Assembly (NCBI GenBank): GCA_938027595.1
Contig: CALJAK010000007.1
Location: 45,982-109,981, forward strand
Length of the DNA: 64,000 nt
Reading direction: 5' to 3'
DNA from: an uncultured Thermoproteales archaeon
Lineage (GTDB): Archaea > Thermoproteota > Thermoprotei > Thermoproteales > Thermoproteaceae
Part shown: positions 1-7,836 of the stretch, one piece after another
Numbering within the stretch: the first letter of the stretch is position 1
How the letters are laid out: each line of letters starts with the position of its first letter
Notes under the pieces: generated by a model
Databases searched by the model: none
Told to the model about the DNA's origin: nothing
The model's input: only the letters and a program-made list of their open reading frames with translations
Made by a program: the position numbers and the translations under genes

Positions 1-6
1 TTCGAA

Positions 7-24
7 CTCCCGGGGTCAGCCCCA
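7..24 (-). other. tRNA-Ile T-arm intron (18 nt)
   Basis: The 5' T-stem strand CCGGG should run straight into TTCGAA, but 18 nt separate them. The insert contains a GGGG/CCCC mini-hairpin followed by GGGAG. A one-base shift (6-23) gives the same exon product. It lies at the same place, and has a similar sequence, as the insert in both tRNA-Ser genes of this window. Confidence 0.77.
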
Positions 25-54
25 CCCGGGACCTCCCGGTTATCAGCCGGGCGC

Positions 55-71
55 TGCGGTCTGGAGAACCA
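55..71 (-). other. tRNA-Ile D-arm intron (17 nt)
   Basis: On the minus strand the D arm reads GGTTAGA, then 17 extra nucleotides, then GCGCCCGG. Removing them restores G18G19, A21 and the GCT/AGC D stem. A shift of one base (56-72) gives the same product. The exon bases CGGT can pair with ACCG inside the intron, which would form the central helix of a relaxed splicing motif. Confidence 0.75.
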
Positions 72-162
72 TCTAACCGGGCTAAGCCACGGGCCCCTCC
101 AACCATCACGTTTAGTTATATAAATTTTGCCCCCACCAGTGTTTGACGACACAAAACCCAAA

Positions 163-247
163 TGCGGGGGGTGGGATTTGAACCCACGCAGGCCTACGCC
201 ACAGGGACCTCAACCCTGCCCCTTTGACCTAGCTCGGGCACCCCCGC
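163..247 (-). tRNA. tRNA-Leu(GAG)
   Basis: On the minus strand the 85-nt gene has acceptor strands GCGGGGG and CCCCCGC with discriminator A. The anticodon stem is CAGGG/CCCTG around loop TTGAGGT (anticodon GAG). A long variable arm is typical of Leu, and the T arm is GTGGG-TTCAAAT-CCCAC. The T arm is uninterrupted, unlike the other tRNAs here. CCA is not encoded. A TATA-like TTTATAAA lies about 25 nt upstream (around 267-275), touching the stop codon of the next gene. Confidence 0.93.
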
Positions 248-277
248 CCGTTTTCTCATATCTTTGGATTTATAAAC

Positions 278-1810
278 TTACAACAAAATCGACACCGTAA
301 CGAAATATGTAGTTATGCCCACAATATCGCCGATTGTTGTTATCAAAGGACCAGAAATAACAGCGGGATCTATCCCTATCTTATACATTACGATTGGGAG
401 GAGAGAACCCACGAAATTTATCCATATGATTACCAACAACAGAGCGATTGCCACCGCTGTAGCTACTTTGAGAGAGTTAGATATGATCATGGCGAATCCC
501 ACGCCAATCAACGCCATTGAGACGCCTAGAAGTACGCCTATGGTGAACTCTCTTACCAAGACGCGGAGGGCACTTTTGGAAGTAGTGGCGACTTCTCCAA
601 GCGCTATGGCACGAGTTATGATGGTAGACGCTTGGCTACCCACAGAGCCGGTCATGTGAGCTATGAGCGGCATGAAAGCCACCGCTATTGCCACAGCTTC
701 TATGACGTCTTCAAACGCTTTTATTATTGAGGCAGTGATGCTCTCTACTAAGAAGATAAATATGAGAGCGAAAGCTCTCTTTTTGTAAATCTCAATCGGT
801 TTTGTGCTTTGGTAATTGCCGAAGGGGATGATTGCCTCTAGTTTCAACATGTCTTCAGTGGCTTCTTTCAGAATTACGTCAATTATGTCGTCTACTCTCA
901 AATATCCAATTAACTTCCCATCTTCAGTCACCACAGGCGCGGCTCTAATGCCGTGTCTAATGAACAACCGCGCTGCTGCTTCTCTATCCATTTTTGGAGT
1001 TAGTACAACCTTGGGTGTCTGTAGAAACTTTTCCATTTCTCCCCTTTCCAATATGTCGTATATCTCCACCATCCCCAACAACTGCCCCCCCTCGTTTACC
1101 ACGTAGACTATGTCCGAGTCGTACGCTCGAGCTACCTCCAGCGCTTTCTCTACCGGATCCCCAATTTTGACTTGCGGAATTGCAAGTCTCATTATACCTC
1201 CAACGCTTTCCGGTTCGTATTTCAAATACGACTTAATCTGTTGTCGAATTGTTGGGTTTATACGCTGCAGAATGGTATGTCTAAGAGACGGAGTGGAGTT
1301 TTGGAGAATATCTACAACTTTCTCTAAAGCCATATTTTCCACAATCCGCACCGCCGTCTTTACCTCTAGCTTCTCCAAAAACTCCGCCGCATGTCTAGGC
1401 TCTACATGTTCCAAAATTGCCACCACTTGATGCGTGGGCAGTAGCTTCAACAACTCATCGCCGTTGTTTACGAGCGTGACTAACATAGCCAAATCTTTAA
1501 AATCCAACCGCTTGGCTAGCGATATGATCATATCTGGATAGCTCTGCAAGAGATCTGCCAACTTCTGCAAAACGTCATGCCACTCTATCTCTACAGTCAC
1601 CATATCTACTCCATCTAACTCTTCCAAACTACCCGCCAAGCTCTCCACATCACCATCGCCACTTACTAGAAACACAATTGTGGCTTGTCCACTATCTATA
1701 GCTGTGTAGATGTACTCAATGTTAAACCCGTAGTTTGCAAAAACAGTGGACAAGTCTTTCAACAACCCAACTCTGTCGGTTGCTTTTACTACAAAGAGAG
1801 CATTAACCAC
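278..1810 (-). CDS. mgtE: ACT-domain MgtE-type magnesium transporter
   Basis: This is a probable Mg2+ channel/transporter of the MgtE family. Seen: residues 1-75 look like an ACT domain (a beta-alpha-beta start with the phrase DRVGLLKDLS). A helical MgtE N-terminal region covers about 80-205, two CBS motifs cover about 205-315, and a linker helix (EATEDML) leads to five membrane segments at 340-510. The membrane part holds the family signatures GSVGSQAS and GPLITTIGDIVGITTYF. In known MgtE proteins the N and CBS domains sense cytosolic Mg2+. The ACT domain is an unusual addition that suggests a second small-molecule signal, which is inference. The start is GTG at 1810, and the small gene upstream overlaps it by 8 nt, so the two are probably co-translated. 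Confidence 0.9.
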   Translation of the reverse strand: MVNALFVVKATDRVGLLKDLSTVFANYGFNIEYIYTAIDSGQATIVFLVSGDGDVESLAGSLEELDGVDMVTVEIEWHDVLQKLADLLQSYPDMIISLAKRLDFKDLAMLVTLVNNGDELLKLLPTHQVVAILEHVEPRHAAEFLEKLEVKTAVRIVENMALEKVVDILQNSTPSLRHTILQRINPTIRQQIKSYLKYEPESVGGIMRLAIPQVKIGDPVEKALEVARAYDSDIVYVVNEGGQLLGMVEIYDILERGEMEKFLQTPKVVLTPKMDREAAARLFIRHGIRAAPVVTEDGKLIGYLRVDDIIDVILKEATEDMLKLEAIIPFGNYQSTKPIEIYKKRAFALIFIFLVESITASIIKAFEDVIEAVAIAVAFMPLIAHMTGSVGSQASTIITRAIALGEVATTSKSALRVLVREFTIGVLLGVSMALIGVGFAMIISNSLKVATAVAIALLLVIIWINFVGSLLPIVMYKIGIDPAVISGPLITTIGDIVGITTYFVTVSILL

Positions 1811-1967
1811 AGGCGCAGCCGCCCGCCGAGCTACCTGCCAAAATCTTGTTTTCAGACATTAACCTCTGCCAACAGTCTGGACATATCAACACAGCCCCAA
1901 CTCCCTTCACAGTGGCCTCTAACAACGGCGTGTCTTCACGGCCACACATGGCACATTTATACGCCAT
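1803..1967 (-). CDS. small zinc-ribbon protein (54 aa), MBF1 N-terminus-like
   Basis: The reading frame starts at ATG 1967 and encodes 54 residues. It has a CxxC pair near the start (YKCAMCGRE), a second pair in the middle (LICPDCWQR) and a CAC near the end, so it should bind zinc. The order CxxCG, about 20 residues, then CPDC resembles the N-terminal zinc ribbon of archaeal MBF1, but the helix-turn-helix part is absent. A TATA-like element (about 1985-1995) lies some 24 nt upstream, suggesting a leaderless transcript that runs on into the MgtE gene. The function is unknown. Confidence 0.75.
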   Translation of the reverse strand: MAYKCAMCGREDTPLLEATVKGVGAVLICPDCWQRLMSENKILAGSSAGGCACG

Positions 1968-2001
1968 ACCCCACTTCACTCACTTAGATAAATATCTTTC
2001 T

Positions 2002-3495
2002 CTAGCATGGCTCTATGGTGGCTGGCGGTTTAGACGATATGGCGTATGTCACCATAGTCACTTGGGGAATTTCTGAAGTTATCCTAGTGGAGATTCTCTC
2101 CAACACTTCGTGGGGTACTCTAACCCAGTCGGCAGTCATGGCGTCTTCGCTTTCCACTATCCTCACCACCACTATGTACCCCAAAGAACGTCTATCTCCC
2201 TTGACGCCGACCCACACGTCGTCTCCAACCACCGCGAAGGCTTGCCACACTTTTTGGTAAACGCCAGCTCTCTCCAACTCTTCCTCCACGATTTTAGTAG
2301 CTTTCCTCACAATTTCCAACTTCTCTCGGGTGAACTTCCCAATTATTCTCACAGACAAACCCGGCCCGGGGAATGGGTGACGTGTTACCACTTCGTCTGG
2401 CAGACCCAACGCTCTGGCTATGGCTCTAACTTCGTCTTTGTAAAACTCCCGCAGGGGTTCTATGAGTTTTAACTGAAACCAGGGCGGCAGCCCACCTACG
2501 TTGTGGTGACTCTTTATCTTGTCCGACCCCCTTACCCCACCGCTTTCTATCACATCTGGGTAAAGCGTGCCTTGAGCTAGATATTCTGCATTCAACTCCT
2601 TTACCACTTGAGAGAAAACTTCAGCGAATACTTCGCCCACAATTCTTCGCTTTTCTTCACAATCTACAACGTTTTCTAACTGTGACAAGAATTTCTCGCT
2701 AGCGTCAATGTAAATCACGTCGATTCCAAGCGATTTAAACAACGACAACACTCTCTCTGGCTCACCCTCTCTGAAAAGTCCGTGATTTATGAAAACTGCC
2801 TTTGCTCTGTCTTTAATTGCTCTATGGAGCAACACAGCGGTTACAGTGCTGTCTATCCCCCCACTCACTCCAATCACAACGTTTCCAGTTATGTTCTCCA
2901 AATTTTTCACAATTTTTCCAATTCGATCCTCTGGAGTCCAACTGGGGGAGATTTTAGCTATTTTGACAAAGTTTTGGAGAAGTAATTTTCCCTTTGGGGT
3001 ATGTGAAACCTCTGGGTGGAACTGTACGCCATAGATATTGCCACTGCGCATTGCAGCAATGTACCCGTTTTCACTTACTGCGAGTGTGACAAATCCGGGG
3101 GGCGGCTCCGCTACGTAGTCTTGGTGACTCATCCACACAACTTCTTCCCTGTCCCAACCCTGGAAAAGATCGTCTACTTGCGTTAGTTGTATCTTTGTCT
3201 TTCCAAACTCTCCCTTTCCACGTTTTACCACACCGCCGAATTTCTTGGCTATGAGTTGGTGACCGTAGCAAATGCCCAGCGTTGGTTTGTTAGAAAAAAC
3301 GTCGTATGTGACGTCGTGTAGATAAACAGAGCTGGGTCCTCCAGAGAGAACTACTGCTTTAACTTCTTCCCGTCTCACTGCAGTAGATGCGTCTTCGGGA
3401 TTCACTACTTCTGTATAGACACCTAACTCACGTATGCGTCTAGCTACTAAATGTGCATATTGACCACCGAAGTTTATCACAAGTACTGTATCCAC
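2002..3495 (-). CDS. guaA: GMP synthase (glutamine-hydrolysing)
   Basis: The enzyme aminates XMP to GMP using glutamine and ATP, the last step of GMP synthesis. At 497 aa it is a one-chain form. It has an N-terminal class I glutamine amidotransferase with the nucleophile in GICYGHQL and the His/Glu pair in QFHPEVSH. This is followed by a PP-loop ATP pyrophosphatase domain (GVSGGIDST) and the C-terminal dimerisation domain ending KPPATIEPC. Many euryarchaea instead encode the two halves separately. It starts at ATG 3495, has its own upstream spacer, and is followed by the small zinc protein gene. Confidence 0.97.
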   Translation of the reverse strand: MDTVLVINFGGQYAHLVARRIRELGVYTEVVNPEDASTAVRREEVKAVVLSGGPSSVYLHDVTYDVFSNKPTLGICYGHQLIAKKFGGVVKRGKGEFGKTKIQLTQVDDLFQGWDREEVVWMSHQDYVAEPPPGFVTLAVSENGYIAAMRSGNIYGVQFHPEVSHTPKGKLLLQNFVKIAKISPSWTPEDRIGKIVKNLENITGNVVIGVSGGIDSTVTAVLLHRAIKDRAKAVFINHGLFREGEPERVLSLFKSLGIDVIYIDASEKFLSQLENVVDCEEKRRIVGEVFAEVFSQVVKELNAEYLAQGTLYPDVIESGGVRGSDKIKSHHNVGGLPPWFQLKLIEPLREFYKDEVRAIARALGLPDEVVTRHPFPGPGLSVRIIGKFTREKLEIVRKATKIVEEELERAGVYQKVWQAFAVVGDDVWVGVKGDRRSLGYIVVVRIVESEDAMTADWVRVPHEVLERISTRITSEIPQVTMVTYAISSKPPATIEPC

Positions 3496-3521
3496 GGCAT
3501 GTAGTTAGACTGTTTAAAAAA

Positions 3522-4745
3522 CTATTCAATAGCCAATACGTCGAGCTCTATCACTTCTAAATTTGTGTTTAAAATTTCCGCCACGCTTGGTTTAGTTCTC
3601 CCCCCATCGCCGTGGATAAATTCCTTTACATAAAGCCCGCCTTGACATCTAACGTACAGCTCAAAGACGTGCGGCGTGAGTTGGCGCCAAGAGATTTCAT
3701 ACACCATTCTCACCCTCTTACCTCTTGGGTTTAGTCTCTTTATTCTCCTTGGCGTGAGTTGTGTCACAGTCTTACCCCTCAACATGGAGAGAGTAGACAA
3801 ATCATCCAGAGGTTTTTCACACGCGACGAGAACTCTATAAGTCTTTATGTTTACCTTGGATTTCTCTTTGAGTCTACGTATTTCAGTTCTGCCCGCCACG
3901 CCGCTGGGTATGAACACCACTTCTCTATCCACTAGAGGGGGAGGCGAGAAGTTGTACCTAGACGGTTGCTTTACTTCAACCACCACTGGCCTGCCGTTGC
4001 CGAGAGTTCGCACGTCGACGTCCTCCCGCCCAGCGGCGTGGATTAAGTGCTCTACGCCACCAAAAAGCTCGCGGAGGTATTGAAGTTTTTCAAATAGAGT
4101 AACTCTAACATTACCGAATTTCTTTACTTGTGACATTTGTCTACTCAACTTTAAGTATGTACCCCCTATTAATACTGGATTTCTCAATACAGATACGTCT
4201 CCACTTGGCAGATTTATCCGCGCCACCACTTGCGGCTTTAGTTTGTCTACTCTCTTACCCAACAACTTCATTACCTCGCGCCCAATCCGCCTATTTATTT
4301 CATGTTTTATAGACTCGCCAGTCGTCACCATAAAAGACTTCACTACCTCGGCTTCCCGTTCTAAAATTTCACGAGGTATAGTGGTCCCAATGGAAAAAGT
4401 CTCAAAATCAATGTCTTTCAACACATCAACGACATTCTTGGCGTATTTCTCTACGTCATTTAACAGAGATCCACATATGTAACAATCTTCGGGCGCTACC
4501 TCCACGCCGATCTTGTCCAAAAACCTCCTGGTTGGCTCGTGAACTCTAGCTAGAGATTTCAAGTCTTCCAACACAGCGGCGCCACTTCTGTAATCCCCCA
4601 CTAATTTCATATGTAGAAGAATTTTGATGGCGCTACCTCTATCTCTATTCTCAATACCGTGTCCCATTTGCGCAAAGAGGCGGCCTAGACAATAATCGCA
4701 AAGTGGATACCTCCGTAGAATTTGGAGAGGTTTCTCTAAATCCAC
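3522..4745 (-). CDS. pus10: tRNA pseudouridine synthase Pus10
   Basis: The protein makes pseudouridine at tRNA position 54, and in archaea also position 55. Of its 407 aa, the N-terminal domain carries two CxxC pairs (CDYC near residue 17 and CYIC near residue 89) that bind zinc. The catalytic domain has the family motif GREDVDVRTLGNGRP, whose Asp is the expected nucleophile. The start is GTG 4745. The gene follows trmY with a 27-nt gap on the same strand. TrmY methylates the product of Pus10 at position 54, so the pairing is functionally sensible. Confidence 0.95.
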   Translation of the reverse strand: MDLEKPLQILRRYPLCDYCLGRLFAQMGHGIENRDRGSAIKILLHMKLVGDYRSGAAVLEDLKSLARVHEPTRRFLDKIGVEVAPEDCYICGSLLNDVEKYAKNVVDVLKDIDFETFSIGTTIPREILEREAEVVKSFMVTTGESIKHEINRRIGREVMKLLGKRVDKLKPQVVARINLPSGDVSVLRNPVLIGGTYLKLSRQMSQVKKFGNVRVTLFEKLQYLRELFGGVEHLIHAAGREDVDVRTLGNGRPVVVEVKQPSRYNFSPPPLVDREVVFIPSGVAGRTEIRRLKEKSKVNIKTYRVLVACEKPLDDLSTLSMLRGKTVTQLTPRRIKRLNPRGKRVRMVYEISWRQLTPHVFELYVRCQGGLYVKEFIHGDGGRTKPSVAEILNTNLEVIELDVLAIE

Positions 4746-4772
4746 TACGTTGGCTTATCTAAGTGTTAATAA

Positions 4773-5225
4773 CTATAACCCCATGCGGTCTGTCATTACG
4801 TTCACTACCACTACTTGATGATGTGGAGGTAAACTCCCCACGTCCACTCCACACTCAATATCTACGTCTATACGTTCCAATTGCACTACGTAAGTGAATG
4901 GCGTGCGGATTTCACAACGTCGACTCCCAGCCCCCATCACAGTGCCAATTGTTAAATTTTCACTATCCACAACGGCGCCACTTTGCGCTTTACCAGTAAA
5001 GACTTTCTTTAGAAAACCCACTGCCGAATCTTCGTCAGGGAAGAGTCTCTTTACTCTAGCACCCACTATCTTTACCGACTTCTCCACGTCAGTTAGGTGG
5101 AACAACACTTCTACATCTCTACGAATGCCGTTGGAAATCAACAACGCCCCCACGAGAATTTTCGCATGTATATGTGGAATGTGTCTAAACTTGGCTAGGG
5201 AAGTAGCGACTAGAAATCGCCTCAC
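4773..5225 (-). CDS. trmY: tRNA (pseudouridine-54-N1)-methyltransferase TrmY
   Basis: This is a SPOUT-class methyltransferase predicted to turn pseudouridine-54 into N1-methylpseudouridine with SAM. The diagnostic stretch is ISNGIRRDVEVLFHL, close to the LSHGIRKDV motif of TrmY, and the C-terminal knot region is present. At 150 aa it is shorter than the usual 190-200 aa, with a reduced N-terminal region, and it may be a compact lineage version. It overlaps the srp54 stop by 4 nt and sits just upstream of pus10, whose product is its substrate. An alternative is another small SPOUT enzyme, which the motif makes less likely. Confidence 0.85.
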   Translation of the reverse strand: MRRFLVATSLAKFRHIPHIHAKILVGALLISNGIRRDVEVLFHLTDVEKSVKIVGARVKRLFPDEDSAVGFLKKVFTGKAQSGAVVDSENLTIGTVMGAGSRRCEIRTPFTYVVQLERIDVDIECGVDVGSLPPHHQVVVVNVMTDRMGL

Positions 5226-6508
5226 TTGAAGAATTTCATTCTCCTCTTCAAAGTTTTAGACATGCGTTTAATGTTCTCATATGCAGTCAACATTTCTTTG
5301 ACATCTCTCGGAGTAACGCCGGCCCCCATGGCAATTCTCCTTATCCTAGAGGCGTTCAAGACTTCCGGATGTCTCAACTCCTCTCGCGTCATAGAATTCA
5401 AAATGGCGCGCCACTTCTTTATATTTTTCTGAGACAACTCCACTTGCTCGTCGGTTAGTTTCACGTTGGGGATCAGGGGAAACACTTTACTAAGAGGCCC
5501 CAGCTTGGCTATGGCGTCAATCTGCTTCTTGAAGAGAAGTAAGTCAAACTTTCCAGTCTCAATCTCCTCTAACACTTTCTCCTCTTCCAACACGGCCTTT
5601 ACGCGCTCTGCCAAGGCGTCTAAATCGCCCATTCCCAACACTCTCGCTGCGAACTTCCGGGGGTTGAACACTTCAAGTTCGTCTATGTCTTCTCCGAGAC
5701 CTATGAACTTGACTATTGCCTTCGTCTTGGCGATCGCCGCCAGCGCGCCCCCGCCGCGTGCTGTGCTGTCCATCTTGGTAATTATCACAGTGTGGATTGG
5801 TAAATACCTCATGAAAGCTTCGGCTTGGGCAGCTGCCAACTTGCCCACAGTGGCGTCGATCACTAGAATCACTTCGTCTGGCTTTATGGAGTTGTATATT
5901 GTCCCAACCTCCTGTAGCAGAGTCTCCTCGTTCTTATGCCTACCGGCGGTGTCTACAATTACAACGTCCATGTTTCTAAAGTTTTCCACACCCCTCACGG
6001 CTATTTGCACAGCGTCTCTGGAGTCTCTCTCCCCGTAGAAAGGCACGCCTATCTTCTCGGCCAATTGTTTAAGTTGGTCAAACGCAGCTGGACGTATTGT
6101 GTCTGTCTCAACTAACCCAACTCTATACCTCCGCCTCGCTAGATACTTAGCCAACTTAGCAGCAGTGGTGGTCTTCCCACTGCCCTCAACACCAACGAGC
6201 ATCGCCACGTGTGGTTTCTTCGCTGGTTTGAAGTCACGTTGTCCATCGCCACCCAACAATTTGATCAACTCTTCATATATTACATAAATCAAGAAATCTC
6301 GTGGATGTATCCCAATCGGTGGTTTCTCCTCTCTCACTCTCCTTAAGGCGTTTTCAGTGAAAGACTTCACTAAATCAAGCGGCACGTCGGCTTTCAAAAG
6401 AGTCCTCTGGAGCTCTCGAGACAATTCTTGGAGAGTCGCTTCGTCTACATATTCAGTCCCCCTGATTTTCTCTATCAACTTACTAAACGCCTCAGAAAGC
6501 GCTTTCAT
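5222..6508 (-). CDS. srp54: signal recognition particle 54 kDa protein
   Basis: SRP54 is the GTPase that binds signal sequences and 7S RNA and docks with FtsY. Its 428 aa comprise an N domain, a G domain with GVEGSGKTTTAAKLA, DTAGRHKNE and TKMDSTARGGGAL, and a methionine-bearing M domain with the RNA-binding SRIRRIAMGAG. A longer frame begins 20 codons upstream. ATG 6508 is preferred because it overlaps the stop of the preceding gene (TAATG) and gives the standard N-terminus MKALSEAFSKLIEKIRG. SRP19 is encoded at 21156-21443. Confidence 0.96.
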   Translation of the reverse strand: MKALSEAFSKLIEKIRGTEYVDEATLQELSRELQRTLLKADVPLDLVKSFTENALRRVREEKPPIGIHPRDFLIYVIYEELIKLLGGDGQRDFKPAKKPHVAMLVGVEGSGKTTTAAKLAKYLARRRYRVGLVETDTIRPAAFDQLKQLAEKIGVPFYGERDSRDAVQIAVRGVENFRNMDVVIVDTAGRHKNEETLLQEVGTIYNSIKPDEVILVIDATVGKLAAAQAEAFMRYLPIHTVIITKMDSTARGGGALAAIAKTKAIVKFIGLGEDIDELEVFNPRKFAARVLGMGDLDALAERVKAVLEEEKVLEEIETGKFDLLLFKKQIDAIAKLGPLSKVFPLIPNVKLTDEQVELSQKNIKKWRAILNSMTREELRHPEVLNASRIRRIAMGAGVTPRDVKEMLTAYENIKRMSKTLKRRMKFFK

Positions 6509-7353
6509 TAGGTCTGTGGAGTTTGCTGTGAGTACTGCGTGTAGTAAGACTTCTGGACATGCCACCACTGGTCAACTGATCTAACAAAGTCGGTGAGAGG
6601 TCCATATACATACATACCGTGATATCTATATATGTCAAAGTATAATTTCTGAGGTCTCACTTCAATCCACCGCATTTTCCGTATGAACATAACTCTCGTC
6701 ACGAATCCCTTATATTCAAAGAGTTCTAGTTTTATGACTCCGCTGGCTAGGTACTCCTCTACGCCGAAACGACTGATTTTGTTCTCTCCGGTTGGTATTT
6801 CGGAGGTCATCACTGTGGTAACATCTTTAAGTTTCCTCAACTGAAAGACTAATTCGCGCATGTATTCTCTAACCCACAGAATGTCAGTATGTGACGTAAT
6901 TATCAACGGGGCAATGGGGTCTATAACCAACCTCCTTATCCCAAACTTCTTCACGTACTCTATTATTATCTTTGAGATGTCTTTAGGATCTGCAGAAATT
7001 TTTTCCTCCTTTGCATAAGTCTTGAAGTGTGTCCTCAAGTCTAGGAAGATTAACTTTTGGTTGTTTTCTAAAGTGTCTAAATCCCACCCTAGAGACTCCC
7101 GCACGCCACGTTTTACATCTTCTGAGGGTTCGTCAATAGTTATATAGAGACCTGGCTCGTCATAATACTCAGCGCCAGTTTTCAGAAACTGTATACTGAA
7201 TATAGTTTTCCCCTGTCCAGCCTCCCCCGCGATTAGGTAAATTTCGCCTTTGCGAAAACCCCCAAAGAGTCTATCTAAATACTCTACGCCTGTGGGAGTT
7301 CTATTATCATACGCAGGATAATAATCTTCATAATACTGCTCTTGATAAGTCAT
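6508..7353 (-). CDS. KaiC-like RecA-fold ATPase
   Basis: This is a single-domain KaiC/RadA-type ATPase of 281 aa. Walker A is GEAGQGKT near residues 43-50, and the Walker B region is RRLVIDPIAPL. The N-terminus (QEQYYEDYYPAY) and C-terminus (SYYTQYSQQTPQ) are rich in Tyr and Gln. Archaeal relatives have poorly known roles, and links to motility and signalling are known for some. ATG 7353 is chosen over a TTG one codon earlier. The TATA-like tract 7371-7383 lies about 24 nt upstream. The stop overlaps the srp54 start, so it heads the run srp54-trmY-pus10. Confidence 0.82.
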   Translation of the reverse strand: MTYQEQYYEDYYPAYDNRTPTGVEYLDRLFGGFRKGEIYLIAGEAGQGKTIFSIQFLKTGAEYYDEPGLYITIDEPSEDVKRGVRESLGWDLDTLENNQKLIFLDLRTHFKTYAKEEKISADPKDISKIIIEYVKKFGIRRLVIDPIAPLIITSHTDILWVREYMRELVFQLRKLKDVTTVMTSEIPTGENKISRFGVEEYLASGVIKLELFEYKGFVTRVMFIRKMRWIEVRPQKLYFDIYRYHGMYVYGPLTDFVRSVDQWWHVQKSYYTQYSQQTPQT

Positions 7354-7370
7354 CAACTCTCCGCATGTGG

Positions 7371-7383
7371 TATAAATATATTT
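7371..7383 (-). promoter_or_regulatory. TATA box for the KaiC-like/srp54/trmY/pus10 run
   Basis: On the minus strand the tract reads AAATATATTTATA and lies about 24 nt upstream of ATG 7353. This is the spacing expected for a leaderless crenarchaeal transcript. Confidence 0.6.
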
Positions 7384-7422
7384 GTTTTGTTCAAAACACT
7401 ATACAACTCTACACAACTGTAT

Positions 7423-7836
7423 TTAACTCATTTGCGTTATACGCCATTCATTTCTAAACTCGAAAATGAACTTACTAGATATACCTCTCCAAAGTCCCAA
7501 CACTTTTTCAAATTGGTGTTTTTCTATTACAGATATGAAGAGCGCCGTGTGGAACGCTCTCTCGCGGAATGGGGGTAGCCAAAAGCTGGCTGCCAAGAGC
7601 TCCCCCATTTCGCTCTTCTTACGCTTTGCCACGTGTAACATGTGGATAGATATGTCTAGACACACTACATAGTTGGACACAACGTCAAACACAATGCCGA
7701 CGCCGCAGCCGGCGTCTACGATTTTCTCGCCGATTTGAGAAGAAACAAGCCAGTACTTTCTCCGTTGTTCTTCTCCGTATATCTCTTCATACGTCTGTGC
7801 AAGGTGTCGATAGAGCTCTAATATGTAACTCTCCAT
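7423..7836 (-). CDS. small class I SAM-dependent methyltransferase
   Basis: The 137-aa protein has the SAM-binding motif I KIVDAGCGVGIVFDV, an acidic beta-2 end (VVCLDIS) and a later LISVIEK-like strand, so a truncated Rossmann methyltransferase fold is likely. The substrate cannot be named. The frame is open further upstream, but ATG 7836 gives the natural start (MESYILELYRHLAQTYEEIYG) and overlaps the end of the MFS gene by 19 nt, suggesting co-transcription. It is short for the family and lacks the usual C-terminal strands, so it may act with a partner or be minimal. Confidence 0.75.
   Translation of the reverse strand: MESYILELYRHLAQTYEEIYGEEQRRKYWLVSSQIGEKIVDAGCGVGIVFDVVSNYVVCLDISIHMLHVAKRKKSEMGELLAASFWLPPFRERAFHTALFISVIEKHQFEKVLGLWRGISSKFIFEFRNEWRITQMS

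Larger units (their letters stand above)
1..96 (-). tRNA. tRNA-Ile(GAT), two introns, 3' end outside the window
   Basis: Read on the minus strand from 96, the acceptor strand GGGCCCG is followed by TG, a D arm beginning GCTTAGCCCGG, and an anticodon arm with loop CTGATAA (anticodon GAT). The T loop begins TTCGAA at positions 6-1, and the 3' acceptor strand lies beyond the window edge. A standard cloverleaf forms only if about 17 nt are removed from the D arm (55-71) and about 18 nt from the T arm (7-24). A TATA-like TTTATATAA lies just upstream (about 113-123). Identity rests on the anticodon and the fit to archaeal tRNA-Ile(GAU). Confidence 0.87.

Noticed and set aside
5466..6038. 190-codon plus-strand frame opposite srp54
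   Set aside because: It is a shadow of the conserved SRP54 GTPase domain. Its composition (Ser, Pro, Thr rich) is that of an antisense frame.
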